A DNA stretch of 64,000 nucleotides from Bradysia coprophila (lineage: Eukaryota; Arthropoda; Insecta; Diptera; Sciaridae): the NCBI RefSeq assembly GCF_014529535.1, contig NW_023503409.1:3906390-3970389 (forward strand). Direction: 5' to 3'. Below the pieces are notes generated by a model. That model was not told the origin of the DNA, did no database searches, and worked only from the letters and a program-made list of their open reading frames with translations. The stretch's first letter is position 1. Each line of letters opens with the position of its first letter. Of this stretch, positions 9,571 to 20,757 are shown one piece after another. Both the position numbers and the translations under genes were made by a program.

Positions 9571-12266
9571 ATGAACGAGAAAATTAAGAAAAAAAGAAGA
9601 TTGGATTTTTCTGACATCAAAAGCGAACACGAAAAAATTTGGAAAAAGAATTTTTTTGACGTGCAAATCCATTGTCAATTAACTATTTTTCCTGGTCATC
9701 GCTATATTCTTAGTTCTAGCAGTGAATTGTTGGCTGAGCAACTTGCGTCTGGTGTCGATAAACTCAGTAAGTCCACAGTTTGTCGTCTGGGAACAGGAAC
9801 CTCTCTCGTCACGAATTTGTTTTTTTATTTCATCTTTTGCTCTATTAGATTGGAATGAATTTGAGGAAAGAACTGGCACCGCTTTGTTACGATGGATCTA
9901 CACAAATGAAGTTGGGTTCGACCCTATCCACGATGTTACTGTTGCGGATCAGTGGTTAGATTTATTGTACGGATCATACAAATTGCAATTGGTTACTCTG
10001 TTCACAATTTGTGAAGAAACGCTGTTGTCATTATCCATCGATGGTGACGCATTACCACGATTCAACGACATTGCTAAAAAGGTCGGGGCGTATAAACTGA
10101 TAGGGAAATACTTGGACTTGAAATTGAATGTCATCGCTGGTGTTGCTGGTTCGACAGAAGAGCTGGATGTAGAAATCGACGAGATTAGCACAGACCATTA
10201 TTGTTCTACGTCGTCGAACAGTTCGGTATGTAACACGTGCAGTAAATGTAATGGAAGGAAACATGTGACTCATTTCTATTCTTATTCGATCAAAATAGGT
10301 AGAGGAGATTAGCACAGACCATTATTGTTCTGAGTCGGCGAATAGTTCGGTATGTAACACGTGCAGTAAATATAATCGGAGGAAACGTGTGACTCATTTC
10401 TATTCTTATTCGATCAAAATAGGAAGAGGAGTACGACTATGAGTATCTAGACGAAGAGTTTGAAGAGTTGCTGAAACTCAACAAATTAACGTTTGGATAC
10501 CATGCATTTCGACAATTTTCGAATGTCGAAGTGATAACTCACAGCGATAGATGGCAAGCTCACGCACATATACTTGAAAGTCGAAGCAAGAAATTTCGGG
10601 AAGTATTTACAAAAACAACTGGACGAAATCACAGTATGTATTTTACCTATTACGGAATGGAGCTCTTCCGTTGGCTGTACACAGACTGCGTGGTATTCGA
10701 CGATAAACACCATGCTACGGTGGATCTTCTGAAAGCTGCGCAATTCTACGAGCTACCCACACTGTTCGAACGATGTGAGCAAGCAATAGTTGAGAGAGTT
10801 GATATCACTTCCTGTGCGTATTTCCACAAGATTGCTGAAAAACAAAATGCTGCGACAGTATTGAAATGCTGCAACCAGCTCATTTCCAAATATTTTATCA
10901 AATCACAGTCGCTGTGTCGTACTGAAATGGATGTAGAAGTCGAGATGGAAGTCGATAATTCAAATTCACTGGATGAAATGATGGTGAGTATTCTGCATGA
11001 GCACTTGCGTTTGAAACTTCCCCCCATATCCTTTCAACCTATCGTCTTTCCTAACACTTTCAAAACAAAAATTGTTTCCATTTATCGCAGGTGTGCGATT
11101 TGCCAACCGAAGAAGCCGTTGAAGGATTGCTGACGCTAAATGACGATTGTTTGCTGCACGTATTCCGTTTTGTCTCTTTGGTGGATCTGGGCAGCATTAA
11201 AGGCACTTGCAAACGATTCAGTTCGTTGGCTGATCAAAGTTTCAGACTCTACAGGGAAAAATCGTTAGAGATCGAAAGCTCTAGCATGTTCGCCAGTATC
11301 TGGATTCTAAAACATTTCGGGAATTTCATCAAATCGTTGAGCTTAGAAAGTTTTTACGAGCGGTATGCTTCGCGGGACGATATTTCTAAGATGATCGCTC
11401 GTTTTACGGATGGACAGTTGAAATCGATTTCGTTGAACGAATTTGACAAAACGGATGGGGAAACTTTCGAGTGTCTGAAGACAGTTCTGAAAAATGTCGA
11501 CTGTATCGAGTTGATGTGGTTCAGTTATGACAGTAACATTGACACAATTCTCAACTATTGTGAAAATTTGAAAGAAGTCAACATTGACGGTCAGGAAATC
11601 AAGCTGAAGTCCGATTGGTGCTCAAAAAACCCAAACATCACCAAATTTACTATGAGTGGCTTGCGAGATGACAAAATTTTGGAAATAATTTGCAAAGAGC
11701 TGACACGCTTGGAATACTTGTCTGTGGATTGCATAGACACGGAAACCGACAAAATAATTCATTTGAGTCGACTAAGTTCGACTTTGAAAAAGCTTCGCAT
11801 CGGAACGTCTAGTCTTGGTATTGGCCAAATGCTTCAACAATTTGCCGACAAGACAGTCCTGAAAGATTTAACCTTACAATATACACGAATGACTGAATCG
11901 TTAGCGAATGTGTTAGGAGATTTTCCGAATTTATCAAATTTGGTTTTCGAAAACCGTGTGGAATTCAACGAGAATGTACAGGACATTTTATCTAAGAAAC
12001 TCGTTCGCATTGAAAGTCTTGCATTCGTTGAATGTGAAGAGATTACGTTCAACACAATCGCCAAGATCGTCAAGAATCTGCTGGATCTAAAAAAGCTTTC
12101 AGTGAACGATTGCGACGAAATCGATTTTATCGATAAAAGCGAGTACCTGAGTTTGCGAAAAATAAAAAATCTTCAAATTTTCCTGGACCAGACTGTTTAT
12201 GAACGCAGCTGTGAATCAATTGGAAACAATTGGTTGGATAACGTCCAAGTTAAACGATTGGAATAG
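9571..12266 (+). CDS. BTB-BTB-F-box-LRR protein (five exons)
   Basis: Exons 9571-9766, 9849-10225, 10299-10349, 10423-10983 and 11091-12266 join in frame with GT-AG introns of 82, 73, 73 and 107 nt to give about 786 aa. Residues 26-105 look like a BTB domain (FFDVQIHC...FPGHRYILSSSSELL...LLRWIYTNEV) followed by a BACK-like helix pair. Residues 225-340 repeat this (VEVITHSDRWQAHAHILESR, LFRWLYTDCVVFDD, FERCEQAIV), with similarity to the BTB region of rabankyrin-type proteins. After an acidic linker, residues about 408-443 form an F-box (LNDDCLLHVFRFVSLVDL), and the remainder is leucine-rich-repeat-like. BTB domains recruit Cullin-3 and F-boxes recruit Skp1-Cullin-1, so a ubiquitin-ligase substrate adaptor is likely by inference. 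The start ATG at 9571 is the first in frame. An AATAAA lies about 100 nt after the stop. Confidence 0.78.
10175..10422 (+). repeat. 124-bp tandem duplication of a 51-nt exon plus its 73-nt intron
   Basis: Copy 1 (10,175-10,298) and copy 2 (10,299-10,422) each contain exon sequence ending AGTTCG, a GTATGTAACA donor, and a 73-nt intron ending CAAAATAG. The copies differ at only a few positions. Because the exon part is 51 nt and both junctions are phase 0, the duplication adds 17 codons (repeated EISTDHYCS) without breaking the frame of the BTB-F-box gene. It lies in the low-complexity linker between the two BTB-like domains. Confidence 0.85.
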
Positions 12267-12368
12267 ATTTTGTCCATGTCATAACATAATTTTCATATTC
12301 AAAAGGATCAGGATTTGGAAGAAATTGTATCTTATGTTGAATATGTGTTCAAATCGCCTTTAATTTTG

Positions 12369-12374
12369 AATAAA
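12369..12374 (+). terminator. Polyadenylation signal of the BTB-F-box gene
   Basis: A canonical AATAAA about 100 nt downstream of the TAG stop, followed by T-rich sequence, is the likely 3' end signal for the gene. Confidence 0.6.
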
Positions 12375-12694
12375 TTTAATTTCTTTGTTGTTCAATTTTA
12401 TTTACTTTCTCTTAAATTCAGAGTTTTCACAGACTTCAAGTGCAGACTAATTTTTCATTCATTTTATCTCCGATTCAGTCTGTGATACATCTTACAAATA
12501 ATACAAGATCTCATTCGCGATTTCTATACTACTACGCAGAATACTAAACATAGAAAATCCAACAGAAATGTCAGTTTGAGAGTGAATTTTTGCTAAGTTT
12601 TGTACCAACATTTTTTAAATCGAAATGGAAACCATCTCCGACTTTATTGGTTGATGTTGTTCCATCCTAAAAAAAATCGTTGAACACTTCTTTG

Positions 12695-12945
12695 TAAGGT
12701 AAATGATGGAGAGTTGACCTAGTGGAAAAGTGATCTTAAGTTGTCCGTGTAAATTTGTATGAAGAAAAAATGATCGGTCAACTCACCATCCAATAAACCG
12801 CGAGTTGTCTTATGACGTAAGGTAAACAAAAGGTAAATCTTTAAAATAAAAGTGGTTCCATGTAACATAGTTCCAAAATCGATGAGAAATTCAAGTTCAA
12901 AGTTTGGTCTTGTCAATTTAGGTCAACTCTCCATCATTTACCTTA
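12695..12945. mobile_element. 251-bp MITE with TA ends
   Basis: Perfect inverted ends of about 27 bp (TAAGGTAAATGATGGAGAG at the left, its complement CTCTCCATCATTTACCTTA at the right). The outer TA can be read as the dinucleotide target duplication typical of Tc1/mariner elements. The interior is AT-rich and noncoding; the open frame across it is a shadow. Confidence 0.8.
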
Positions 12946-13203
12946 ATTCGAATAATTTTCGCCTGTAAGATCCTTGACCTCTATGCATTTGGGAGAGTAC
13001 TCACTTGAACCAATACTTATATAGATCATTTTCATGACCTTGTAAATGTCAGACACGATCCCAACTGTCAGACAAGTCGAAAAATATCGAATGAATAAGT
13101 TTGTTCCAAATAACTTCCGCTTACCCTAGGCAAATTTTGACGCTCTACCCAATACTGACCACATGTAGCGAAATATCTATTTTGGAAACGACATCACAAT
13201 TAA

Positions 13204-13606
13204 GAGGCATCGATGCTTTGCTGAACAGCATGCATTTAGTCATTTTTTGAATACTGGATTTAAGTTTACTTTTGATGATATCTTTCCACCAGAATCCTTT
13301 TTCGAAAATTAAGGACCGCAATAACGACCACGAATGTGTTAGCTTTCAGCAGAAAATAGATTTGGTGACAGTTTGACCATCTTTGAGCAAACTGAGCAGT
13401 TTACGAAAATTTCGTTAAACTGTTGACTTTTCTCAGAGCTGGTCAAACGACCACGACCAAATCTAATTTTTTATTAAAGCTAACATTCCTGGTCGTTATT
13501 GCGGTCGTACATTTTTCAAAAAAGGTTCTGATGAAAAGATATCATCAAAAATGAAATACGAGACACACAAATGTAGGCTACAATTTTAGCTAAGTACCGA
13601 AGCCTC
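13204..13606. mobile_element. Foldback MITE flanked by TTAA (left of an adjacent pair)
   Basis: The ends are inverted (GAGGCATCGATGCTT at the left, AAGTACCGAAGCCTC at the right) and lie against TTAA on both sides (13,200-13,203 and 13,607-13,610). The interior forms a long imperfect stem: TTTTGATGATATCTTT with AAAGATATCATCAAAA, and CCGCAATAACGACCA with TGGTCGTTATTGCGG. TTAA duplication is the signature of piggyBac-type transposition. No transposase. Confidence 0.75.
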
Positions 13607-13610
13607 TTAA

Positions 13611-13996
13611 GAGGGCAGACTAGGTGTGAAGTAGGCTATATATTGAAAAATTGGTTTTAAAATTAATGTAGACCATTTAATGAAAATCTGTTCCAGCAAT
13701 TAGATGAGCAATATGTTTATCTATCTCTAAAAAATGAAAAACGATTTACAATAAGCAACAGTTGGAAGAAAGCCGATTTCCAAAAAAATATTGCATAGCC
13801 TAACTTTAAGCGACGTTCATATTTTGGAAATCGGTTTTCTTCCAACTGTTGCTTATTGTAAATCGTTTTTCATTTTTTAGATATAGATAAACATATTGCT
13901 CATCTAATTGCTGGAACAGATTTTCATTAAATGGTCTACATTAATTTTAAAACCAATTTTTCAATATATAGCCTACTTCACACCTAGTCTGCCCTC
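13611..13996. mobile_element. Foldback MITE flanked by TTAA (right of an adjacent pair)
   Basis: A near-perfect 386-bp hairpin with arms of about 180 nt. It starts GAGGGCAGACTAGGTGTG and ends with the exact inverse, with TTAA immediately outside on both sides (13,607-13,610 and 13,997-14,000). It shares the left TTAA with its neighbour. The arms differ at only a few positions, which implies a fairly recent origin. It would form a long double-stranded RNA if transcribed. Confidence 0.85.
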
Positions 13997-14000
13997 TTAA

Positions 14001-15020
14001 ACGACTTTTCTTTAAGTATAATCATTACATATGAGCTATTGCTGGAGTAGAGCGACTTCGATGGTATCGCTTTGATTGTGAGTCGAATAAAATTCAATTA
14101 ATTTCTCTGAAAAATTCTGATTGATTTTTCATTATGTCGGGCAACAAACTTTGAAACAAAATATTAGTTTGAATGTAAATTCCTCCTCCATCGCTTCGAT
14201 TAATCAAATTGAAAAGAAACAATAGAAAATGACCTTTGACAATATACTGGAATATGTCGTCAAACGCTTGATAGCGACCAGTGAATGCTCTCTTACTCTA
14301 TCGATATATCTCACGAAGTGCATAAATTCATATAAATTCATATTCATAAGCAAATTGATGCGGGCGAACATTCCACAGCAAATAAATCTCGAATTTATAT
14401 TAATCAAAACACAATTTTAAATTAATGTTTCGTCGAATAAATGCCTTTATAAATACACAACGCACAGCTTGATGACTTTATTTTATAATTTATAGCAGAG
14501 TTTGTGCCATATAACGGGCAATATGTATGTGTAGTGTGTACGTCTTTTCATTAAAATAATGGGAGGTTGATGTATCCATAGTTTCGAATCTAGAATAGAA
14601 GTTTTGAGTCAAAATTATTTTCGTAATTAACAACAAAATAATTGGATTCGTGGTGTGATGACTCTCTAGCTCTATAGCTAGAATTATACATTTCGATCCA
14701 ATAAATTAATGATTTCGTTTTTGTTTTTCTGTTCTGCTGTTATATGAGGTATTAATGGTGAATTATGGATGTACTTGATTCAAGTGTATAAGTCTATTTC
14801 GCACAACACAACAAGAAGAACAGGTGGAATGAAAAGATGAAGATACGCAGATATACTTGGTCATACAAATGCTATACGATAATGAGCTGAACATTGTCTA
14901 GTAGACAGCGTTATTTATTAGCTTTTATCTTAGTATTTTATTACCATCTACACTTTCGCCAATCCCGAAGAATGAAGTTAAGATCTCTGTTGATATGACT
15001 ACTGTTAAAAGTTATCACTG
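14001..15020. other. Intergenic, nothing recognised
   Basis: AT-rich single-copy sequence between MITEs. I see no coding similarity, inverted repeats or RNA genes. Confidence 0.4.
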
Positions 15021-15274
15021 CACTGAGAAAAAGATTACGTCTGACACGTATAAAGTGTGGTAAGGAAGTTATACGCCCGACACGTATGCGTGCTAACGTA
15101 CGACACGTATTTTTATACATACGTCTTGTATTAAATACGAGTGGCATATTTTTTCTTACCTTAGTCATTGACTATGTATGGAAATACGTGTCGTGTGTAA
15201 GTACGCATATGTGACTGGTGTATAGCTTCCTTACCACACTTTATACGTGTCAGACGTAATCTTTTTTCTCAGTG
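15021..15274. mobile_element. 254-bp MITE with about 50-bp TIRs
   Basis: The left end CACTGAGAAAAAGATTACG continues through GTCTGACACGTATAAAGTG to GTGGTAAGGAAG and is repeated inverted at the right end (CTTCCTTACCACAC ... CTCAGTG). The interior is rich in the word ACACGTAT on both strands. No certain target duplication was found. Confidence 0.8.
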
Positions 15275-15379
15275 TAGTGTGAAATTAGTGTTGGTTATTC
15301 GACAAAAAGTGCGATTGAAAGAAGGTTTAGTGTTTGTGAACTAGAGGAATGCGAGGGGTAAATCACTGATTTTATGACA

Positions 15380-15454
15380 AGGATTATATGGGATTATACG
15401 GGATTATACGGGATTATATGGGATTATATGGTGATTATATGGGATTATATGGGA
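15380..15454 (+). repeat. Tandem repeat of GGATTATAYG (about 7 units)
   Basis: Units GGATTATATG and GGATTATACG are repeated head to tail, with one interrupted unit (GGTGATTATATG). It is a short minisatellite of 10-bp period in noncoding sequence. Confidence 0.85.
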
Positions 15455-15589
15455 GGACTATTATTGTCTATTATGATTTTTTAGGAATCTTTTAAAATTA
15501 TTTTTAGTTTACAAGTAAGTCATTAACAAACATGTTAACCAGTTTCTAATACTTTGCTGATTATATTTATTTGTGAAGAAAGGATTTAA

Positions 15590-15788
15590 CACGTAGGGGA
15601 TAATGCTCGAGCAGGCACTTTAGGCACACCGGAAAGTTTTAAGTGAGTCGAGGAATACCTCCAAATAAATGTCTAAAAATCAAAAATCAAATTTTTGATT
15701 TTTAGAAATTTATTTGGAGGTATTCCTCGACTTCCTTAGCACTTTCCGGTGTGCCTAAAGTTGACAAATCACAGTAACCGGCAACGTG
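15590..15788. mobile_element. 199-bp foldback MITE flanked by TTAA
   Basis: TTAA lies immediately outside both ends (15,586-15,589 and 15,789-15,792) and the outermost bases are inverted (CACGT/ACGTG). Inside, a strong hairpin runs 15,618-15,760, from CTTTAGGCACACCGGAAAG to CTTTCCGGTGTGCCTAAAG, with a centre of AAATCAAAAATCA and its complement. The TTAA points to piggyBac-type mobilisation. Confidence 0.75.
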
Positions 15789-16423
15789 TTAAGAGTTCAG
15801 ACGCAAATACTGACCTACGAGGTTTTATTTTGAATACAAATTTTTTATAATAAATAAGAAAAAGCATGGTGGTCTGGGGTCTCATTGTGTCCTTAAGATT
15901 ACTTTTTCTTCAAGAGAAAAAAAAATCTCTAAGTCATTAACACTGAGGACTCTTTGAAATAAGTATGTCCGTACCTTTTCATATCTTCTGTTTTAATCGC
16001 CTTAAAAATATCATAACTTTGTGAATTTTATTTCGCGCATAATATTACCAAAAACGTTGGCATATTATAGGAACGAACGAATGGGCCACTTGACTTAAGA
16101 AAAAAAAAAAAGAAGTCAGGATTAATTTATCTGTCTGTCAAGTTAATTTAAAATTTTTCTGTGTTTTCTCACGATACAGGCAGCCCTTCGTATACGCTAC
16201 GCTGTCTGTTATAAATCTTTCAATGGAAATGATAAATGAAAGATAATCAAAACGATATTTGCTTAGCCGATTTATCTATCGGATTTTTTATCGGAAAAAG
16301 ACGGTTTTACATAGAAATTTTAATTTATTGGTTTGTTACAGTTCTCTGATGGAATGAGATAAAATCGAATATCAATAATCGAGTGTTAGCACTTAATTTA
16401 TGCTTCATATTTCTTATTTCGCA

Positions 16424-16500
16424 GTTAATGTCAATCGATTCTGTCTCTAACTATCTTCTTCAGTTGTTTTACCAGCTGGTACACTCATATATAATCATAA
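16424..16500 (+). repeat. Dispersed repeat, copy 1 (copy 2 at 18,555-18,640)
   Basis: GTCTCTAACTATCTTCTTCAG, TTTTACCAGCTGGTACACTCAT here resembles GTCTCTAAGTTTGCTTCAG, TTTCACCAGCTGGTTCACTCAT at 18.6 kb, in the same orientation. Similarity probably extends about 90 bases further upstream in both. The nature of the repeat is unknown. Confidence 0.5.
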
Positions 16501-16744
16501 TGGTTTTTACTTGACCACCTAGGTATAGCGAGATTACAGAACAAGATAATAGGACACTAAATGAATCATTAAATACTTACTATCTTGTTCTCTAACAATT
16601 TTTTACAAAACAAGATATCAACATAAAAGAAGGCTTACCAACAAGTTAAAGCACGATTGTGCACTTGTCTACTAAAATGCGTTAACAACTCATGTTTTTA
16701 TGTATTTCCAATAAACAAACAAAAATTATATTCCGAGAGGACAC

Positions 16745-17198
16745 CGAGGGGTGACGCACTTCCATTTAATCCATTTAATCCATTTAATCCAAAAAAATTT
16801 TTTAGTTTTACCGAAATAATTAGGCTACCCACCTGAAAAATTTGTAAAGTAATTGCGAAAAATAGATTTGCCCGATCCCCAGCTCGTTTAAGAACTCGTG
16901 AGGTATAGGAAAAAAAAATTTGTGAAAAATGGTATTAAATTTATTTAATCCATTTAATCCATTTAATCCATTTAATCCATTTAATCCATTTTACACCAAA
17001 AACTCCTAAAAGTGGATTTTTTTCGCTTTTTAACATTGGAGTATGAGTTGTAGTACGTGGTTCGATCAAAATCAACAATTTTTAAGACTTTTACAGTATT
17101 TTGTAAAATGAAGTTTTTTCGTATTTAATCCATTTAATCCAATTTTTATTCCATTTAATCCATTTAATCCATTTAATCTAGAAGTGAGTTACCCCTCG
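16745..17198. mobile_element. 454-bp MITE with 8-bp TSD and an internal CATTTAATC minisatellite
   Basis: TIRs CGAGGGGTGACGCACTTC (left) and GAAGTGAGTTACCCCTCG (right) are flanked by a perfect 8-bp duplication GAGGACAC (16,737-16,744 and 17,199-17,206). The interior holds at least three separate blocks of the 9-bp unit CATTTAATC in the same orientation, next to both TIRs and in the middle. An 8-bp duplication fits hAT-type transposition. Confidence 0.85.
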
Positions 17199-17206
17199 GA
17201 GGACAC

Positions 17207-20200
17207 ATACACATCAGATCAATGATCTACTATTGCTCAGTGCATACTTTTCAAAAACGGATTTCTCAAATTTCCATAAGTTTCTCTAATTTCTAAACTT
17301 TCTCAAATTTCTTACAAGAAACTTTTTTTTAGAAACTTTTGGAAGCTTTTAGAACGTTTCGAAATACGTTTTTGAAAGGTAAGCATGGTTTTACTACCCA
17401 TTTACCAATTTGCAAATAGTTACTTATAAAGTAAATCAATCGAACTTAATATGTTCAAATATGTTCAAAGCGGTCAAAGCACCTCCATTGACTCAATTGG
17501 GTATACTTTTAAATACTGTATTGGTTGTCAATAGAGAAGCCTCACTGAACATGTAACTTTTTACTCGTAGGATCCCACGAAAATGATTAATTAGCAGGAT
17601 CCAGGCAGACTTCACAATCGTCAAAAAAATGTCCAAACAAGGGCATAATCTACAGACCCAGAACAGACTTATGTTGTATATTTATTCACTCTTATTGGCT
17701 AATCCACAACTCTAATACGAACGCGAAAAAGACATACTTGAACAATATGTTTGTGCTGATTATAATTAAAAATAGTCGCGAAAAATTTGACTTGAGATCA
17801 TTTTTGAATTTTGTATAATTATGCATGAGCTGATTCTATTCCAATTTTTCTTTTAAATTACGTTTTTAATGTAACAGTAACAGGTAAATAATAGTTTTTG
17901 ATTACTCAACAAACCGGTTGTTGGCAAAGAAGCGCAATCCCATATTGGTTTCGCATTCAATTTATTCATTGATTTATAAGGCGTGGAAATAAAATAATCC
18001 AATTTCCATATTTCCATGTATAAAGGCCCTGTCGAATTGGAAAATGCATTTTATCAAATCAATGAGTAAAATGCGCATAAAATCCAAAGTAGAAGACGGG
18101 TAATATAAGTTTACAAACACATCTCTTTTATTATTATCGTAATGTTTTAAGTCGAATCTGAAATTATTGCGCATACCTCATGCGAATCATCGTATTTAAA
18201 TATAATTTCTCGCTTTGGAAATTGGATGAAACAATTTGGATTTTCTTCACATTTACATTTCATAATATTTATTGCTGAACATTCTAATCAGACCTTGAGC
18301 AGAAGAAAAAAGAAACTTCAATTTATGCACCATTATACCGTGCGGATGATCAGTGTGATCGCTTCTCACTTCGCACTTGATTGCGTAGGGTATTTGTTCC
18401 ATTCAATATGCATAAAACACTCAATATATTAACATTCCCATTGTGATTGGTTGTTCAACTCAAATTTTCTCTGATTCCTGATGGAGGAACTGAACGGTTG
18501 ACGACTTACGTAAAATTGTTCGTAGAATGAGAGATCGGGTTGCTAACATTTTATTTACAGTTAAAGTCAACCAATTTTGTCTCTAAGTTTGCTTCAGCTG
18601 TTTCACCAGCTGGTTCACTCATACAATCACACTGTAAATGCTTGCTTACAAGATTTTAATTATACCGTGCCATGAGTGTGTGGTGTGTGCGACTCTTAAA
18701 CCACGAATAAGCGAAATATTTGTATGAGTGGGCCAGTTGGTAAGGTGATGCAAACTAAGCCACAAAATAAGTTGGCTCTAAGTGTAGCAAATCGTTTGTT
18801 AAAAGTGATGAATAGAAAACTAACAGAATTAACAGTAACGCCAGAAAATTATTCAAACAACAGAAACAATCAACATATGAGGTCAATCGGGACTGGGACG
18901 ACTTAACGACTTAAAACAGCACACAATATTTATCAAGTGCTAATTTAGATTGGCTGCATTATCCTAATATTACATCCATATTAAATAGAAACATCATGTT
19001 AAACGACCATTAAACGCGTTTTCCGTTAAGATAATGTTATCCAATTAATTGGATGATCAACCTGAATGAAAAAAAAGCAACAACACCATGTTGACTCGTG
19101 TTGCATGGCATTGTATAGCAAAACCATAGCCAATATGTACCACAAACAAACAATTTAAAATCTAAATTAATTGATACAAACGCCCAATAAAGATAATATC
19201 AAGAGACAAACAATAGAAAGCAGAAACACGCAATGCTTCGGTAACATACATTATAATCGACAATGTAAAAGCGGGAGTCTTCTTGTTGTGTAAAAGTTAC
19301 AAATGTATGTTGTATAATATAGAAGTTAATTTAATAAAAAATAAATGAAGAATGTTCGACAAAATGTTCAACGTTTGCATGTAAATGGTGTAAATAAATA
19401 CCTCTTATTATCTAGATGGAAAGACGTTCTCTGAACCAACAAAATCATACAATTGAAAAATTTGAATTTAGTCAGCAAGTTAGATATATATTGTTGTACG
19501 TATACACAACAGAATGTTGTTCTGAATCGTATATGGCGTGTGTTTGCAGAGTATTTTCTTTTTGTTTAAATAGATTAATTAGCCAACAATTGTTATTGTC
19601 ACGGTAATGTTTCAGTAATGCTTACCACGATGTTTTAGTCTGTCAGTTCAGTTCTAGGCGAAGTGGAGCTGTTCAATATGGAAACTCGAGCTCGGCACTT
19701 TTACTAGGTCACTTGTCGTCTTCGAATTTTGTAAATTCAATTTGCAGAAATTTCGGACAGAATTATTCAAATTTGAATGGAACTGTCGGAACTGTAATCT
19801 ATGCAATATAATATCACTAATCACAAAGTGATCCTGACTGAAAATTACCATAAACGGCATTGTAATGTGCACTGTACAGTCTGAATAAATACACACTTTG
19901 TGTCAATTATATTGCAAACTCCACTGCCTGCGCAGATGTTTCATATGGCTTATGTTATCGATAAATTCCCTCAACGTTGATAGTGATAGTTTATTTTAGC
20001 GTTCATCTACCAGCTAAAACACTAAGATTATAATGACTCTCTTTATTTATCTTTTTTTTCCTTTCGTCCTCGTATACCTACATAATATACATTGATGTTT
20101 AAGCGAATGCGACATGCGGCTTATTTCAAATGGAAACCAATCCGAAATCAATTTTATATTGTCGCCTACTCTCCATTATTTTATTTTAAGTATATTTATT

Positions 20201-20606
20201 TGTTGGAAATTTGCATTGTTTTCTGGAAAAATTATTGTCAAGTGTGCGTATCGATGCAGACGGGCATCAGATTAATTTTGCGATATTTTTTTCTACATAA
20301 ATTTCAACTGGTTTAATTTTGCTGTTTGTTATGCTGAAGTGAACCTATAAACCTTTATTTAAATTATGTGTGCAAAAGAGCACAGATGTATGTAAGTGGT
20401 ATAAATTGGGAATCACATAAATATACTAACTGTCTCTGTGTTTTTACCATAAACATTTTGTTCCAGCTGAGGTGGTTACATTATATTTGATAGTACAATT
20501 AAAACATTAACAGTGATGACAATGATAACATTGATAAAAGAGTTGAAGTATTAAATTTTCTTTATTGACTATAAGTGACGCCAGTAAAACCGTGAACAAA
20601 CAATTA
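17207..20606. other. Intergenic, no gene recognised
   Basis: AT-rich. Holds the second copy of the 16.4-kb repeat at 18,555-18,640. A 60-codon frame at 18,724 begins MSGPVGKVMQTK but has no recognisable domain. No transposon ends, RNA genes or further repeats were recognised. Confidence 0.4.
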
Positions 20607-20757
20607 TATTACTTCAATCGATCAACGTATTTTTAATCGGTTGATTTCAAATCTTGTACTTCAGATTTTTAACATGTATTTTACTATATAAAGGACCATA
20701 TTACCCAGAGCTTGTCATTATTTTTGTTGATGTTATCGATAACAGATGAACAGTCGT
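20607..20757 (+). repeat. Truncated copy of the ACCTGT-ended dispersed element
   Basis: Matches the elements at 30,200-30,407 (opposite orientation) and 62,200-62,513 over TTGATTTCAAATCTTGTACT, ACATGTATTTTACTATATAA and TTATCGATAACAGATGAA. Both terminal inverted repeats are missing or degraded here. Confidence 0.65.

Noticed and set aside
15380..15454. GGATTATATG repeats as a CRISPR-like or telomeric array
   Set aside because: Units are contiguous without spacers and of 10-bp period; it is a plain minisatellite.
18724..18906. 60-codon plus-strand frame beginning MSGPVGKVMQTK
   Set aside because: No domain, no neighbouring exons in phase, and composition like other chance frames in the AT-rich interval.
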